The position numbers and the translations under genes are program-made. Below, piece after piece: positions 49,988-60,048 of a stretch of DNA of 64,000 bases. Within the stretch, counting starts at the first letter, position 1, and each line of letters begins with the position of its first letter. The notes under the pieces were generated by a model. That model was not told where the DNA came from and did no database searches. It worked only from the letters and a program-made list of their open reading frames with translations. The stretch is from Candidatus Symbiopectobacterium sp. NZEC151 (GTDB lineage Bacteria > Pseudomonadota > Gammaproteobacteria > Enterobacterales > Enterobacteriaceae), in NCBI RefSeq assembly GCF_025962655.1, contig NZ_JAGFPE010000003.1, positions 248,001 to 312,000 on the forward strand. Reading direction: 5' to 3'.

Positions 49988-50521
49988 TTAACGCGATTGC
50001 GTTTCAGCCCGGAATGGGTCCAATCCACGCTTCTGCATGCGCCAAAAACGAATGATGTTGTAGCCATTCAGAATCAAAAATGTGCCTTCAATCAGCGAAC
50101 CGCCGATTGATCCAAGCCATACGTTATGTATTACCCAGCACAGTGTGGCGCACCAAATGATGCAGCGCGTGGTCAACCCGCTGGTGCGGAACAGCGCCCA
50201 GGTGCTGATCAGCGTACCAATGATTGGCAGCAGTTCAACCGCATGCTTAAGACCAGAAAGCCCAAACACCAGCGTCAGAATAATAAAGGCAAACATCACA
50301 ACAAGGTTGTGGGTGCGCGTGGCAATCACCGTACGTCCGGCATTCAGCAGTGCGCTGGCACCAGCGGCATTTGCCCCCATCAAAAAGAAATGGATACCGA
50401 TGATGGCGCTATAGAGGGAAAGCTGTAGTTTGAATTTGCGATCGTCACGGTTGAAAAATACGGTAATCCCCACCAGGAAGGCAATCGCCCCCACTGCCTG
50501 AGCAAACCAATAGCTCGTCAT
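49988..50521 (-). CDS. ygjV: Inner-membrane protein YgjV
   Basis: The product has 177 residues with about six membrane segments (WFAQAVGAIAFLVGITVFF; LYSAIIGIHFFLMGA; LVVMFAFIILTLVFG; and others), matching the YgjV family. Function unknown. It lies between sstT and the uxa operon, as in E. coli. Confidence 0.9.
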   Translation of the reverse strand: MTSYWFAQAVGAIAFLVGITVFFNRDDRKFKLQLSLYSAIIGIHFFLMGANAAGASALLNAGRTVIATRTHNLVVMFAFIILTLVFGLSGLKHAVELLPIIGTLISTWALFRTSGLTTRCIIWCATLCWVIHNVWLGSIGGSLIEGTFLILNGYNIIRFWRMQKRGLDPFRAETQSR

Positions 50522-50559
50522 GATCTGTGCCTTGGGAAAAGGAGTGGTGAAAATAAATA

Positions 50560-50588
50560 AAACGGCGCCAATAAATGGAACGCCGTTT
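50560..50588 (-). terminator. Terminator of the uxaCBA operon
   Basis: AAACGGCG (50560-50567) pairs with CGCCGTTT (50581-50588); on the minus strand TTTTATTT follows, 25 bases past the uxaA stop. Confidence 0.75.
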
Positions 50589-50612
50589 CATTTTAATTAA
50601 AAGCGGGAGGTT

Positions 50613-52124
50613 TTACAACGTTACGCCACTTTTAAATATCGCCAGTTCACGGAAATCATTGATCTCGTTTTTCGCCAGCTTTTTGCCATCAGCAATTTGC
50701 ACGATCATGTCCACAAACTGGGTCAGCAAATCGTCCATTTCCACCCCATGGATCAGGCGGCCGGCATCAAAGTCGATCCAGTGCGGTTTTTTCTGTGCCA
50801 ACTCGCTGTTGGTTGCCAGTTTCACCGTGGGTACAAAACCGCCGTAAGGCGTTCCGCGACCGGTACTGAACAATACCATATGGCAACCCGCGCCTGCCAG
50901 CGCGCTGGTAGCCACCGCATCGTTACCCGGTGCGCTGAGCAGGTTCAACCCCGGCGTATGCAGGCGTTCACCATACTTGAGCACGTCAACCACTTTGCTC
51001 TGTCCCGCTTTCTGGGTACAGCCCAGTGATTTCTCTTCCAGCGTGGTGATACCACCGGCCTTGTTACCCGGCGAGGGGTTCTCATAAATCGGCTGGTTGT
51101 GCTCGATAAAGTACTGTTTGAAGTCATTGACCATGTGGACCGTTTTTTCAAACGTCGCTTCATCGCGGCAACGGCTCATCAGAATACGCTCTGCGCCAAA
51201 CATTTCCGGCACTTCCGTCAGCACGGTGGTGCCGCCGTTGGCGATCATGTAATCCGAGAAACGCCCCAACAACGGGTTGGCGGTAATGCCTGACAAACCA
51301 TCCGAGCCGCCGCACTCCAGACCAAACTTGAGCTCGCTCAGTTTGCCCGGAACGCGTTGGTCGTGACGCATCGTTTCATACAATGCATGCAGACGCTCCA
51401 ACCCGGCTTCGACTTCATCATCCTGCTGTTGGCAGATCATGAAAGTAACACGTTCTGCGTCATAGTCGCCTAACGTGGTGCGGAATGCGTCTACCTGATT
51501 GTTTTCACAGCCAAGTCCAATCACCAGCACCGCACCCGCGTTGGGGTGACGCACCATGTTTTGCAGCATGGTACGGGTGTTTTCATGGTCTTGCCCTAAC
51601 TGCGAGCAACCAAACGGGTGGGTAAACAGGTACACCCCGTCAATGCCTTCAGCATTGTTGGTTTCTTTCAGGAAGCGGGTCTGGATCTGACGCGCTATGC
51701 CGTTTACACAGCCCACGGTCGGCAGGATCCACAGCTCATTACGCACCCCGACATCACCGTTGTTACGACGGTAGATCTGTACCTCACGATCGGCCATCTG
51801 TGCCGGCAGCGTCATGAATTCCGGCTGGTACTGATACTCATCCAGATCGCTCAGGTTGGTCTTGGCATTCTGGGAATGAATATGCTGCCCCGATGCGATA
51901 GCCGCTAACGCATGACCGATTGGCAAACCGTACTTCACGATCATCTCGCCCGGTGCGATGTCATAAAGCGCAAATTTGTGTCCGCGCGCCACCGGCTGCG
52001 GCAGCGTCACCGTGACGCCGCCCGCCGCTACCGTTTCGCCTTGCTCAACATCACGCAACGCAACGGCCACATTGTCCAGCGCATGGATTTTGATGATGCT
52101 TTGCATCGATAAATCTTCAGCCAT
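50613..52124 (-). CDS. uxaA: Altronate dehydratase
   Basis: The product has 503 residues. It dehydrates D-altronate to 2-keto-3-deoxygluconate, the last step before KDG kinase. The N-terminal SAF domain is IIKIHALDNVAVALRDVEQGETV; the C-terminal part has GCSQLG, GLGCENNQ, LECGGSDGLSG and GCTQKAGQS, the conserved Cys-containing metal motifs of the UxaA/GarD family. I choose ATG 52124, which overlaps the uxaB stop (TAATG) and has AAGGG upstream; E. coli homology begins at the internal Met 6 codons later. Confidence 0.96.
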   Translation of the reverse strand: MAEDLSMQSIIKIHALDNVAVALRDVEQGETVAAGGVTVTLPQPVARGHKFALYDIAPGEMIVKYGLPIGHALAAIASGQHIHSQNAKTNLSDLDEYQYQPEFMTLPAQMADREVQIYRRNNGDVGVRNELWILPTVGCVNGIARQIQTRFLKETNNAEGIDGVYLFTHPFGCSQLGQDHENTRTMLQNMVRHPNAGAVLVIGLGCENNQVDAFRTTLGDYDAERVTFMICQQQDDEVEAGLERLHALYETMRHDQRVPGKLSELKFGLECGGSDGLSGITANPLLGRFSDYMIANGGTTVLTEVPEMFGAERILMSRCRDEATFEKTVHMVNDFKQYFIEHNQPIYENPSPGNKAGGITTLEEKSLGCTQKAGQSKVVDVLKYGERLHTPGLNLLSAPGNDAVATSALAGAGCHMVLFSTGRGTPYGGFVPTVKLATNSELAQKKPHWIDFDAGRLIHGVEMDDLLTQFVDMIVQIADGKKLAKNEINDFRELAIFKSGVTL

Positions 52125-53575
52125 TAACAATACCCTTCTACTGCCGCTCTCATGCCGCGATCGACGATCGCTTGCAGTTGCTGCGTAACCTGTTCTACCA
52201 ATCCCGGCACCTGTGTCAGATCCTGTTCCCAGTGATCCGCATCGCTCAGCACGGTGGTAACCAGCGCTTGCAGCGAGGTGGTGCGATCGTTAACGCCGTG
52301 CCACAGGGTGCTATAGCGTTCCAGCCAGTGCGCATCATCTTGCAGCGGATAGGCTTCACCGTTGCGATCGCCGCGGTAGAACGCGATCAGCGCTGCCAAT
52401 GCAAAGGTCAGACGCGCCGGTAATGCCCCTTTCTGCTCACGGTAGGCCAGCAGTTGCGGCAGGATACGGGTGCGGAATTTCGTCATGCCGTTCAGGGCAA
52501 TGGATAACAACTGGTGCTGAATAAACGGGTTACGGAAACGGCTCAGTACCGCTTGGGCAAAGGACGTCAGCTCATCGTGCGGCAAATCCAGCACCGGAAC
52601 GATCTCTTCGGCAATGGTTTTTTCCACAAAGCTGCTGATTTGCGCATCATTCATGGATTCGCCCACGGTATCCAGCCCGGCCAGGAAGGCGACCGGCACC
52701 AGCGCGGTGTGTGCACCGTTCAGAATCGCCACTTTGCGTTCTTTGTACGGCTTGATATCGTCAACGATGCGGATATTCAGGTCCAGCTTGTCGAGGCGCA
52801 GCTCTTGTGCCAGCGATTGCGGCCCCTGAATCACAAACAGGTAGAAGTATTCAGCGGTATCCCAGAAGGTATCCTGGTAGCCCATTTCCTGTTGCAGCGC
52901 TTCCACTTCGGCGCGCGGGTAGCCCGTCACAATACGGTCAACCAGCGTGGAGCAGAAGGTGTTGTTTTCGTTAATCCAGGTGACAAAGGCCTGCGGCAGT
53001 TCCCACTGCGCGGCATAGCGCAGCACCAGTTCTTTCAGTGCAACGCCGTTATAATCGATAAGTTCACACGGCAACAGCACCCAGCCTTTGTCGGCAGCAC
53101 CGTTGAAGTGGTTGAAACGCTCAAACAGCAGGCGCGTCAGTTTTGCCGGATAGCTGACCGGCGGCGTATCCGTCAAACGATCTTCGGCGTGATAGCTGAT
53201 GCCCGCTTCGGTAGTGTTGGAGAACACGAAACGAATATTGGCGTCATGTGCCAGTGCCAGATACTCGTCAAACTGACGGTAAATGTTGATTTCACGGTTA
53301 ACAGAGCGGATCAGGCGCGGTTCACGCACCGCTTCACCCTGCTCATTCAAACCGCGAATGATTGTGGTATACAGCCCATCCTGAGTGTCTAATGAAGGCG
53401 GAAAATCGGTATCAATCGGACGAACGATCACCACACCCGCATCCAGATCGGTATGTTCGTTTAGCAAATCCAACTGCCAGTCGACGAACGCGCGCAGAAA
53501 GTTACCCTCACCGAATTGGATAATACGATCAGGATGTTGACGACCAGGGAAGTCACGACGATTCAATGTTTGCAT
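52124..53575 (-). CDS. uxaB: Tagaturonate reductase (altronate oxidoreductase)
   Basis: The product has 483 residues, the E. coli length. It reduces tagaturonate to altronate with NADH. It is a long-chain mannitol dehydrogenase type protein: [20 protein letters not shown] is the NAD site, and [21 protein letters not shown] contains the catalytic segment. The stop overlaps the uxaA start by one base, so the two are translationally coupled. In E. coli uxaB is unlinked; here it is inserted between uxaC and uxaA. Confidence 0.97.
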   Translation of the reverse strand: MQTLNRRDFPGRQHPDRIIQFGEGNFLRAFVDWQLDLLNEHTDLDAGVVIVRPIDTDFPPSLDTQDGLYTTIIRGLNEQGEAVREPRLIRSVNREINIYRQFDEYLALAHDANIRFVFSNTTEAGISYHAEDRLTDTPPVSYPAKLTRLLFERFNHFNGAADKGWVLLPCELIDYNGVALKELVLRYAAQWELPQAFVTWINENNTFCSTLVDRIVTGYPRAEVEALQQEMGYQDTFWDTAEYFYLFVIQGPQSLAQELRLDKLDLNIRIVDDIKPYKERKVAILNGAHTALVPVAFLAGLDTVGESMNDAQISSFVEKTIAEEIVPVLDLPHDELTSFAQAVLSRFRNPFIQHQLLSIALNGMTKFRTRILPQLLAYREQKGALPARLTFALAALIAFYRGDRNGEAYPLQDDAHWLERYSTLWHGVNDRTTSLQALVTTVLSDADHWEQDLTQVPGLVEQVTQQLQAIVDRGMRAAVEGYC

Positions 53576-53655
53576 TAAGAAGCTACCTCAGGACAGGAAG
53601 TGCGATCGGGGTCAGGTTGTTACCGCCCTGTCACCTTGCCCACGATACATGTCAA

Positions 53656-53677
53656 GGCGCGCGCACCTGCGCGCGCC
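53656..53677 (-). other. GC-rich hairpin between uxaC and uxaB
   Basis: GGCGCGCGCA and TGCGCGCGCC form a perfect 10-bp stem with a minimal loop, 8 bases after the uxaC stop. No T tract, so it may be an RNA processing or stability element that adjusts uxaC against uxaB output, rather than a terminator. Confidence 0.5.
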
Positions 53678-53684
53678 CACGGTC

Positions 53685-55094
53685 TTATAATTCGATGGCG
53701 AAATAGTTTTTAGCGTTATCGAAACAGATGTTTTTCACCATGTCGCCCAGCAGGTTGATGTCTGCCGGTGCTTCGCCGTCTTCTACCCAGCGGCCGATCA
53801 TCTGGCACAGGATGCGACGGAAATACTCATGGCGAGTGTAAGACAGGAAGCTGCGGCTGTCGGTCAACATACCGACAAAGCGGCTCAGCAGGCCCAGTTG
53901 CGCCAGCTGTGTCATTTGACGCTGCATGCCGTCTTTCTGATCGTTGAACCACCAGCCAGAACCAAACTGCATTTTGCCTGGCATGCCTTCACCCTGGAAG
54001 TTACCGATCATGGTGCCCAGCACTTCGTTATCGCGCGGGTTCAGGCAGTACAGAATGGTTTTCGGCAGCAGGTTTTCTTCATTCTGCTTGCTCAGCAGGC
54101 GAGACAGTTCTTGCGCCAGCGGACGGTCATTGATGGAGTCGAAACCAACGTCTGGCCCCAGCAGTTTAAATTGACGCAGGTTATTGTTACGCAGTGCACC
54201 AATGTGGTACTGCTGTACCCAACCGCGACGCGCATATTCCGCCCCCAGCCATACCAGTACGGCCGTTTTGAACTGCGCCACTTCCACATCGTTCAGCGCA
54301 GCACCGCCCAAACGACGAGACAGAATGCCATCCAGCGTCGCTTCGTCGGCTTCGGCAAACAACACCACGTCCAGCGCGTGGTCAGAAACTTTACAGCCGT
54401 GCGCAGCAAAGTGATCCAGACGCTTGGTCAGCGCGGTCTGCAAATCGCTGAAACGACGAATATCGGTATCAGACACTTCGCCCAGTTTCGCCATGTAGTC
54501 ATTAAAGGTCGCCAACTCGATGTTGAAGGCCTTGTCCGGGCGCCAGCTCGGCAGCACTTTGACGTTAAAGCTGCCATCCGCGGCGATGGCTTTGTGATGG
54601 CGCAGATCGTCAATCGGGTCGTCAGTGGTGCCGACCATTTTCACGTTCATCTGCTGCATGATGCCGCGCGCGGTAAATTCATCACGCTCCAGCAAGGCGT
54701 TGCAGCGATCCCAAATCTCTTTCGCCGTACCCGGTGCTAACAGCGTACCTGTTACACCAAACGGGCGGCGCAGTTCCAGATGCGTCCAGTGGTACAGCGG
54801 GTTACCAATGGTGTGCGGTACGGTTTCTGCCCAGGCGGAGAATTTCTCCCAGTCGCTGGCATCACCGGTACAAAGACGCTCCGGCACGCCGTTAGTACGC
54901 ATGGCACGCCATTTGTAGTGATCACCTTTTAACCAGATGTCATACAGGTTTTTAAAGCGGTAGTTTTCTGCAATCTGTTCAGGCGGCAAGTGGCAATGGT
55001 AATCAAAAATAGGCTGATCAGCCGCATAGTCATGATACAAACGACGAGCAAATTCGCTGTCTAACAGAAAATCTTCGCTAAGAAACTGGGGCAT
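53685..55094 (-). CDS. uxaC: Glucuronate/galacturonate isomerase
   Basis: The product has 469 residues (E. coli 470). It isomerises galacturonate to tagaturonate and glucuronate to fructuronate. It is an amidohydrolase-fold protein; [16 protein letters not shown] near the start carries the metal-binding HxH. The start [20 protein letters not shown] (55094) has GAGGAAGAAG upstream; ten more codons upstream are not conserved. First gene of the uxaC-uxaB-uxaA operon, divergent from exuT. Confidence 0.97.
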   Translation of the reverse strand: MPQFLSEDFLLDSEFARRLYHDYAADQPIFDYHCHLPPEQIAENYRFKNLYDIWLKGDHYKWRAMRTNGVPERLCTGDASDWEKFSAWAETVPHTIGNPLYHWTHLELRRPFGVTGTLLAPGTAKEIWDRCNALLERDEFTARGIMQQMNVKMVGTTDDPIDDLRHHKAIAADGSFNVKVLPSWRPDKAFNIELATFNDYMAKLGEVSDTDIRRFSDLQTALTKRLDHFAAHGCKVSDHALDVVLFAEADEATLDGILSRRLGGAALNDVEVAQFKTAVLVWLGAEYARRGWVQQYHIGALRNNNLRQFKLLGPDVGFDSINDRPLAQELSRLLSKQNEENLLPKTILYCLNPRDNEVLGTMIGNFQGEGMPGKMQFGSGWWFNDQKDGMQRQMTQLAQLGLLSRFVGMLTDSRSFLSYTRHEYFRRILCQMIGRWVEDGEAPADINLLGDMVKNICFDNAKNYFAIEL

Positions 55095-55641
55095 ACTCTT
55101 CTTCCTCACCGTGCGCTCAGGCACAACATTGGCCTTTGTTGAAAGATATCACACCAATTATGCTGGATATCTCATATCATTAGTGAGGTCATGATCGCAA
55201 AAAATCATACGCCTGGCAAATTGGTCAGGACACCGCGCAGCAAGCTCTCAACACAGGCCGATATCGAACAAATTTTAGCAATTCCGCATAAATATAATGG
55301 TTTTGTGATGTCACTCAACTTTTAAAGTTGTATGACAAATTATTGTAGCGCCGTCTTGAACCGGTATTCAATCTCTATTCCATTCCCAAGAGAAAAAATT
55401 CTGGTCCAAATCAAAAGCAGGTTTCAAGAGAGTAAAAGGCGGCAAGGCGTCCTTATCGATGCGCCTTGCCACCTTCCTAAAAGTAAGCGCATATGACGCC
55501 ACAAACCTACTCCGTTACTGAAACTCTGCGATTGCGCCCTTCTGGGAGGTGCGCTAGCCAACCTTGTTGGCTAATACGACACCGGTTGTTAGCACAGCTA
55601 GCGGCACGGTGTTATTTTTTTGACTCGGAGAGAAAACACAA
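55095..55641. promoter_or_regulatory. Divergent uxaC/exuT control region
   Basis: This is 547 bases with no supported gene. Near uxaC are AAATTGGT (about 55217) and ACCAATTA (about 55154), possible ExuR half-sites with the AATTGGT sequence of the known consensus; no full palindrome is seen. Toward exuT lie GGCAAGGCG / CGCCTTGCC (55441-55470), a perfect 9-bp hairpin, then the structured leader described separately. Both genes should be ExuR-repressed, but the operators are not pinned down here. Confidence 0.5.
55555..55621 (+). promoter_or_regulatory. Structured exuT leader with terminator-like hairpin (possible attenuator)
   Basis: TAGCCAAC-CTT-GTTGGCTA (55555-55573) is a perfect 8-bp hairpin. 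It is followed by ACACCG (55579-55584) pairing with CGGTGT (55607-55612) and then seven T (55615-55621), immediately before the exuT ribosome site CGGAGAG. GCTAGC also occurs twice (55553, 55597) and can pair alternatively. The geometry suggests attenuation or translational control. Inference only. Confidence 0.45.
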
Positions 55642-56940
55642 ATGCGTAAAATCAAAGGGCTACGTTGGTATATGATCGGGTTGGTGACCATTGGCACCGT
55701 GCTCGGTTACCTGACACGTAATGCTATCGCCGTTGCCGCCCCGACGTTGCAAGATCAGTTACATATCACGACACAGCAATACTCCTACATCATTGCTGCC
55801 TATTCCGCCTGCTATACCGTCATGCAACCTGTCGCCGGTTACGTGCTGGACCTGTTGGGCACCAAAGTCGGCTACGCCATGTTCGCCATCCTGTGGGCTA
55901 TTTTCTGTGCCAGTACGGCAATGGCAAACAGCTGGCAAGGTCTGGCGCTGTCGCGTGGTTTGGTCGGCATGGCCGAAGCCGCCATGATACCTGCGGGCCT
56001 GAAGGCGAGCAGTGAATGGTTCCCGGCCAAAGAGCGTTCCGTTGCCGTAGGTTACTTCAACGTCGGTTCCTCGATCGGTGCCATGATCGCGCCGCCGTTG
56101 GTGGTTTGGGCCATCGTGATGCACAGTTGGGAAATGGCCTTTATCATCACCGGTGCCTTGAGCATGGTGTGGGCACTGTGCTGGCTGGCGTTTTATAAAC
56201 ACCCGAAAGACCAGAAAAAGCTGACCGATGAGGAACGCGATTACATCCTGAATGGTCAGGAATCTCAGCATCAGTCGAATAATGCCAAGAAGATGTCTGC
56301 CTGGCAGATCGTGCGTAACCGCCAGTTTTGGGGTATCGCACTGCCGCGTTTTCTGGCTGAACCGGCTTGGGGCACGATTAACGCCTGGATCCCGCTGTTT
56401 ATGTTCAAGGTGTATGGCTTTAACCTGAAAGAAATCGCCATGTTTGCCTGGCTGCCGATGTTGTTTGCCGACTTTGGCTGTGTGCTGGGGGGTTACATGC
56501 CGATGCTGTTCCAGAAGTATTTCAAAGTGAACCTGATCGTTTCGCGTAAAATGGTGGTCACGCTGGGTGCGGTATTGATGATTGGCCCTGGGATTATCGG
56601 CCTGTTCACCAGTCCTTATGTTGCTATCGCGCTGCTGTGCGTAGGTGGATTTGCGCACCAGTCGCTGTCCGGTGCCTTGATCACGCTCTCTTCTGACGTG
56701 TTCGGTCGTAACGAAGTGGCTACCGCTAACGGGCTGACCGGCGGCGCTGGCTGGCTGGCGAGCACCCTGTTTGCCCTGGTGGTTGGCGCATTGGCAGACA
56801 CCATCGGCTTCGGTCCGCTGTTCGCCGTGCTGGCAGCCTTTGACGTGCTGGGTGCCATTCTGATCTGGGTCATTCTGCAAGACCGTCCTGCGGTGCAAGC
56901 AGAACAACCAGCAACGCTCGAGGCGGCACAGCAGCATTAA
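55642..56940 (+). CDS. exuT: Hexuronate MFS transporter ExuT
   Basis: The product has 432 residues, a 12-helix MFS permease of the anion:cation symporter type. It imports galacturonate and glucuronate. The sequence MRKIKGLRWYMIGLVTIGTV, LTRNAIAVAAPTLQ, YSYIIAAYSACYTVMQPVAG and SSEWFPAKERSVAVGYFNVG is near that of E. coli ExuT. CGGAGAG precedes the ATG. Divergent from uxaCBA, and upstream of exuR with a terminator between. Confidence 0.97.
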   Translation: MRKIKGLRWYMIGLVTIGTVLGYLTRNAIAVAAPTLQDQLHITTQQYSYIIAAYSACYTVMQPVAGYVLDLLGTKVGYAMFAILWAIFCASTAMANSWQGLALSRGLVGMAEAAMIPAGLKASSEWFPAKERSVAVGYFNVGSSIGAMIAPPLVVWAIVMHSWEMAFIITGALSMVWALCWLAFYKHPKDQKKLTDEERDYILNGQESQHQSNNAKKMSAWQIVRNRQFWGIALPRFLAEPAWGTINAWIPLFMFKVYGFNLKEIAMFAWLPMLFADFGCVLGGYMPMLFQKYFKVNLIVSRKMVVTLGAVLMIGPGIIGLFTSPYVAIALLCVGGFAHQSLSGALITLSSDVFGRNEVATANGLTGGAGWLASTLFALVVGALADTIGFGPLFAVLAAFDVLGAILIWVILQDRPAVQAEQPATLEAAQQH

Positions 56941-56974
56941 TCACTGCCTGTCTCGCGGTTAAACCCGTCTTGAT

Positions 56975-57004
56975 GCCCGATAACCCCGGTTATCGGGCGT
57001 TTTT
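56975..57004 (+). terminator. Terminator of exuT
   Basis: GCCCGATAACC and GGTTATCGGGC form an 11-bp stem followed by GTTTTT, 34 bases past the exuT stop. Confidence 0.9.
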
Positions 57005-57189
57005 ATTGCAGGCTGATAATGCATAACTGTGACCTTGATGTTGGTCGGCTACACGAATAAGTGGTATAACAAATCTCGACGCGATGGTTTTCTCAGCCTT
57101 TTTTCGCCCCTGTGGTGAGGTTGCGGCGCAGGAAAGTCGCAAGGAAAGGTTCCCCATTTACGGACCGTCATCTATTAAAGAGCAAAGAT

Positions 57190-57966
57190 ATGGCACTCAC
57201 TGAGCCCCGTCGACTATACCAACAGTTAGCCGCAGAACTTAAACAGCGCATCGAAAGTGGCGTTTATCTTGTTGGCGAGAAATTACCCGCCGAACGCTAC
57301 ATTTCTGAAGAGATGAACGTCAGCCGCACGGTAGTGCGCGAGGCGATCATCATGCTGGAAGTGGAAGGCTACGTCGAGGTGCGCAAAGGCTCAGGCATTC
57401 ATGTCATCTCCAATCAGCAAAGTCATCGCGTCCCCAGTGGCAGCGATATCGAGTTTGTCACTGCCGGACCGTTTGAGCTGTTGCAGGCACGCCAGTTAAT
57501 CGAAAGCAATATTGCCGAATTTGCGGCGACTCAGGTGACGCGTCAAGACATTGTCCAATTGATGGAGATTCAGGAATATGCGCGTCAGGAAGACCGTTTC
57601 CGTGATTCCGAGTGGGATCTGAAGTTTCACATTCAGGTGGCGTTAGCGACACAGAACTCCGCCATGGCCACTATCGTGGAAAAAATGTGGAGCCAGCGGA
57701 TACACAACCCCTACTGGCTTAAATTGCACGAACACATTGACGACCGTTCGATAGAAAGCTGGTGCGAAGAGCACGATCAAATCCTTAAAGCATTGATCCG
57801 CAAAGATCCCTACGCCGCCAAGCTGGCGATGTGGCAGCACCTGGAAAACACCAAGCAAATGCTGTTTCGTGCCACCACCGATGACTTCGAATTCAACGTT
57901 GACCGCTATATGTTTGCCGAAAATCCCGTCGTGCATCTTGAGCCGATCACTGCGCACAAATCCTGA
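57190..57966 (+). CDS. exuR: GntR/FadR-family hexuronate repressor ExuR
   Basis: The product has 258 residues, the E. coli length. Winged helix: [55 protein letters not shown]-terminal FCD ligand domain with [20 protein letters not shown] and [24 protein letters not shown]. It represses exuT and uxaCBA until galacturonate or glucuronate binds. The ATG at 57190 matches the family start; an ATG at 57112 in frame is not conserved. Confidence 0.96.
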   Translation: MALTEPRRLYQQLAAELKQRIESGVYLVGEKLPAERYISEEMNVSRTVVREAIIMLEVEGYVEVRKGSGIHVISNQQSHRVPSGSDIEFVTAGPFELLQARQLIESNIAEFAATQVTRQDIVQLMEIQEYARQEDRFRDSEWDLKFHIQVALATQNSAMATIVEKMWSQRIHNPYWLKLHEHIDDRSIESWCEEHDQILKALIRKDPYAAKLAMWQHLENTKQMLFRATTDDFEFNVDRYMFAENPVVHLEPITAHKS

Positions 57967-58380
57967 GCACCCGCACAAAAAAACCTGTCGCCTCTGTCAC
58001 TTAACAGAGGCAAAAACGTCTGAAAATACCCGTTAGTGTCAAAAAATGTAAAATCGGGCGCAAAAAAACCTTTTCTCTCAAATAGCAGCGATAAATCTCA
58101 CATTTTCCTGTGATAATTCTCTATCTCAACCTTTAGGCTTTTGTTACAGTTAGAAGCTCTTTTTAACGCTTAATCCGGTATTTCCGGCGTTACTGCCGCC
58201 AAGACGCAACAATACACGTTCGTCGGGCAAAATGGATTAAGCTAATGAGATAGATGAACATCGGTATGTTCTACTCTAACAGCGCTCACCATGGCGAGCC
58301 GGTGTACATAATGACCCTTGCAGTCGGTGTATTTCATCGCCGATGGGCCACGTAGCATGCTGTTGTGTTAGGAATACCGA
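57967..58380. promoter_or_regulatory. exuR-yqjA intergenic region with a CpxR-like box
   Basis: This is 414 bases. GTCAA-N5-GTAAA at 58038-58052 is one base off the CpxR consensus (GTAAA-N5-GTAAA) and lies upstream of yqjA-mzrA, which are Cpx-regulated in E. coli. The hairpin GCCTCTGT / ACAGAGGC (about 57991-58012) follows exuR. The remaining 300 bases probably hold the yqjA promoter and a long leader; nothing else is recognised. Confidence 0.45.
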
Positions 58381-59055
58381 ATGGAATTAATTAAAGAACT
58401 TGTTAATGCGCTTTGGCACCAAAATTTCGATATTCTCGCTGACCCCAAACTGGTTTGGACGCTCTATTTTATTCTGTTCATGATCCTGTTTTTGGAAAAT
58501 GGTCTGTTACCCGCGGCCTTTCTGCCCGGAGACAGCCTGCTGGTATTGGTCGGCGTGCTGGTTGCCAAAGGTACGATGAATTATGCATTCACTATTGCGT
58601 TGTTAACCACCGCCGCCAGCCTTGGCTGCTGGGTAAGCTATATTCAAGGGAAGTGGCTGGGGAATACCCGGGTAGTACAAGGCTGGCTCTCTCATCTCCC
58701 CGCACACTATCACCAGCGTGCGCATCTGTTGTTCCACCGTCATGGGTTGTCCGCGCTGCTGGTTGGCCGTTTTCTCGCCTTTGTTCGCACGCTGCTGCCT
58801 ACCATTGCCGGGCTTTCTGGGCTGGACAATACGCGCTTTCAGTTTTTCAACTGGATGAGCGGGCTGCTGTGGGTGTTGATCCTGGTGTCGCTCGGGTTTG
58901 CGATAGGCAAGACGCCGCTTTTCATGAAGTATGAAGACGAGTTGATGTTTTGCCTGATGATGTTGCCACTGGTGTTATTGTTCGTCGGTCTGTTCGGTTC
59001 ACTGCTGGTGTTGTGGCGTAAGAAACGCGCCGACAATGCTGGAAAAGGGAACTAA
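58381..59055 (+). CDS. yqjA: DedA-family membrane protein YqjA
   Basis: The product has 224 residues (E. coli 220). DedA proteins are envelope transporters linked to membrane potential and lipid carrier recycling; YqjA is needed for growth at alkaline pH and for drug resistance with its paralogue YghB. Hallmarks: [24 protein letters not shown] (with the Glu and Asp near the start) and [20 protein letters not shown] (the GRFxPxxRT-type motif). AGGA precedes the ATG. First gene of the yqjA-mzrA unit. Confidence 0.95.
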   Translation: MELIKELVNALWHQNFDILADPKLVWTLYFILFMILFLENGLLPAAFLPGDSLLVLVGVLVAKGTMNYAFTIALLTTAASLGCWVSYIQGKWLGNTRVVQGWLSHLPAHYHQRAHLLFHRHGLSALLVGRFLAFVRTLLPTIAGLSGLDNTRFQFFNWMSGLLWVLILVSLGFAIGKTPLFMKYEDELMFCLMMLPLVLLFVGLFGSLLVLWRKKRADNAGKGN

Positions 59056-59056
59056 C

Positions 59057-59437
59057 GTGTTATTCGGTTGGCGTTATCTGAAAGCCATCTGGCGCATGAT
59101 GATCCTGGTGATGCTGCCGATTATCCTGCTGACCCAGACACCGAGCCGTCAACAGGATGAAACGTTGCTGCAAATTTTTCCTCACCATCAGGGTGCCCCG
59201 CTCCCTGATGGCTTTTACGTTTACCAGCGTCTTAATGAGCGTGGTATCGCCATCAAAAGCATTACCCCTGCGCCGGACAGTCTGATTGTCAGGCTGGCTT
59301 CATCGGAGCAGACCTTTGCCGCGCGTGAAGCACTCCGATCCTCGCTTCCGCAGGCAAAAATCATCACTCAGCAGCCGCCTAAGCCCGTTCCTTTCTGGCG
59401 GCAAAAGCTCACGCAAAAAACTGCAACACTGGGGTGA
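59057..59437 (+). CDS. mzrA: EnvZ/OmpR modulator MzrA
   Basis: The product has 126 residues (E. coli 127). GTG at 59057 is chosen because AAGGGA lies 8 bases upstream and it starts just after the yqjA stop; an in-frame ATG at 59036 inside yqjA lacks a ribosome site. It is a bitopic inner-membrane protein (MMILVMLPIILLTQ) with a periplasmic domain containing LPDGFYVYQRLNERGIAIKS. In E. coli MzrA contacts EnvZ and links Cpx and EnvZ/OmpR signalling. Confidence 0.88.
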   Translation: MLFGWRYLKAIWRMMILVMLPIILLTQTPSRQQDETLLQIFPHHQGAPLPDGFYVYQRLNERGIAIKSITPAPDSLIVRLASSEQTFAAREALRSSLPQAKIITQQPPKPVPFWRQKLTQKTATLG

Positions 59438-59443
59438 AATGAT

Positions 59444-59863
59444 ATGAAAAAAGTAGCCGTTTTCCGTGGATTTGTTATCGCAAGTCTGGCGTTCTGCACC
59501 ATCAACGCCTATGCCGCTGACGCAAAAGTACCGCCAGCAGGCACCTGCGCAGCCAAAGCCTATGATATCGAACAGCAGTTGGCGCAGGCTCGCCAGCACC
59601 GTAACGCAGGCCAGATTCAAGGTCTGGAAACAGCGCTGCGCAGTGTGCAAACTCACTGTCAGGATGATGACCTGCGCGTCAAACGTCAGCAAAATCTGGC
59701 TGAGAAACAAGCGAAAGTCGCGGAGCGAGAAGCGGAATTACGCGAAAGCCAGCAATCCGGTGCCGATGCGGACAAGATTCAAAAACGGCAGGGAAAACTC
59801 GCCGAAGCCCAGCAAGACTTGCGTGCGGCCCAGCAGGAAATCACCGCTGCCGGTGGGCAGTAA
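59444..59863 (+). CDS. yqjC: Periplasmic DUF1090 protein YqjC
   Basis: The product has 139 residues with a signal peptide (VIASLAFCTINAYAAD, cleavage near 24). The mature part has two cysteines (GTCAAKAYDIEQQLAQARQH and VQTHCQDDDL) and a long charged coiled coil (EKQAKVAEREAELRESQQSG). DUF1090 members are of unknown function; in E. coli it is acid-related by report. It starts 6 bases after mzrA. Confidence 0.92.
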   Translation: MKKVAVFRGFVIASLAFCTINAYAADAKVPPAGTCAAKAYDIEQQLAQARQHRNAGQIQGLETALRSVQTHCQDDDLRVKRQQNLAEKQAKVAEREAELRESQQSGADADKIQKRQGKLAEAQQDLRAAQQEITAAGGQ

Positions 59864-60048
59864 TCCATCAGGTTCCGCTGGTATTGATTGCCGCCCACCC
59901 CATGTTCATAGACCCAGGTTGGGCGCGTTTTATGGTATTACCCAGCGCTTACAGCAGCTTATCAGAATTATCTCGTCCCACTTCGCCATTCCAATCGTAA
60001 AAGTTGAGCTATAGTTAATACTCGTTATTTATCCAAAAGGAGTTAATC

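Noticed and set aside
55493-55675. 60-codon open frame in the exuT leader as a leader peptide
   Set aside because: It has no ribosome site, overlaps the exuT start in another frame and its composition is not that of a recognisable attenuation peptide.
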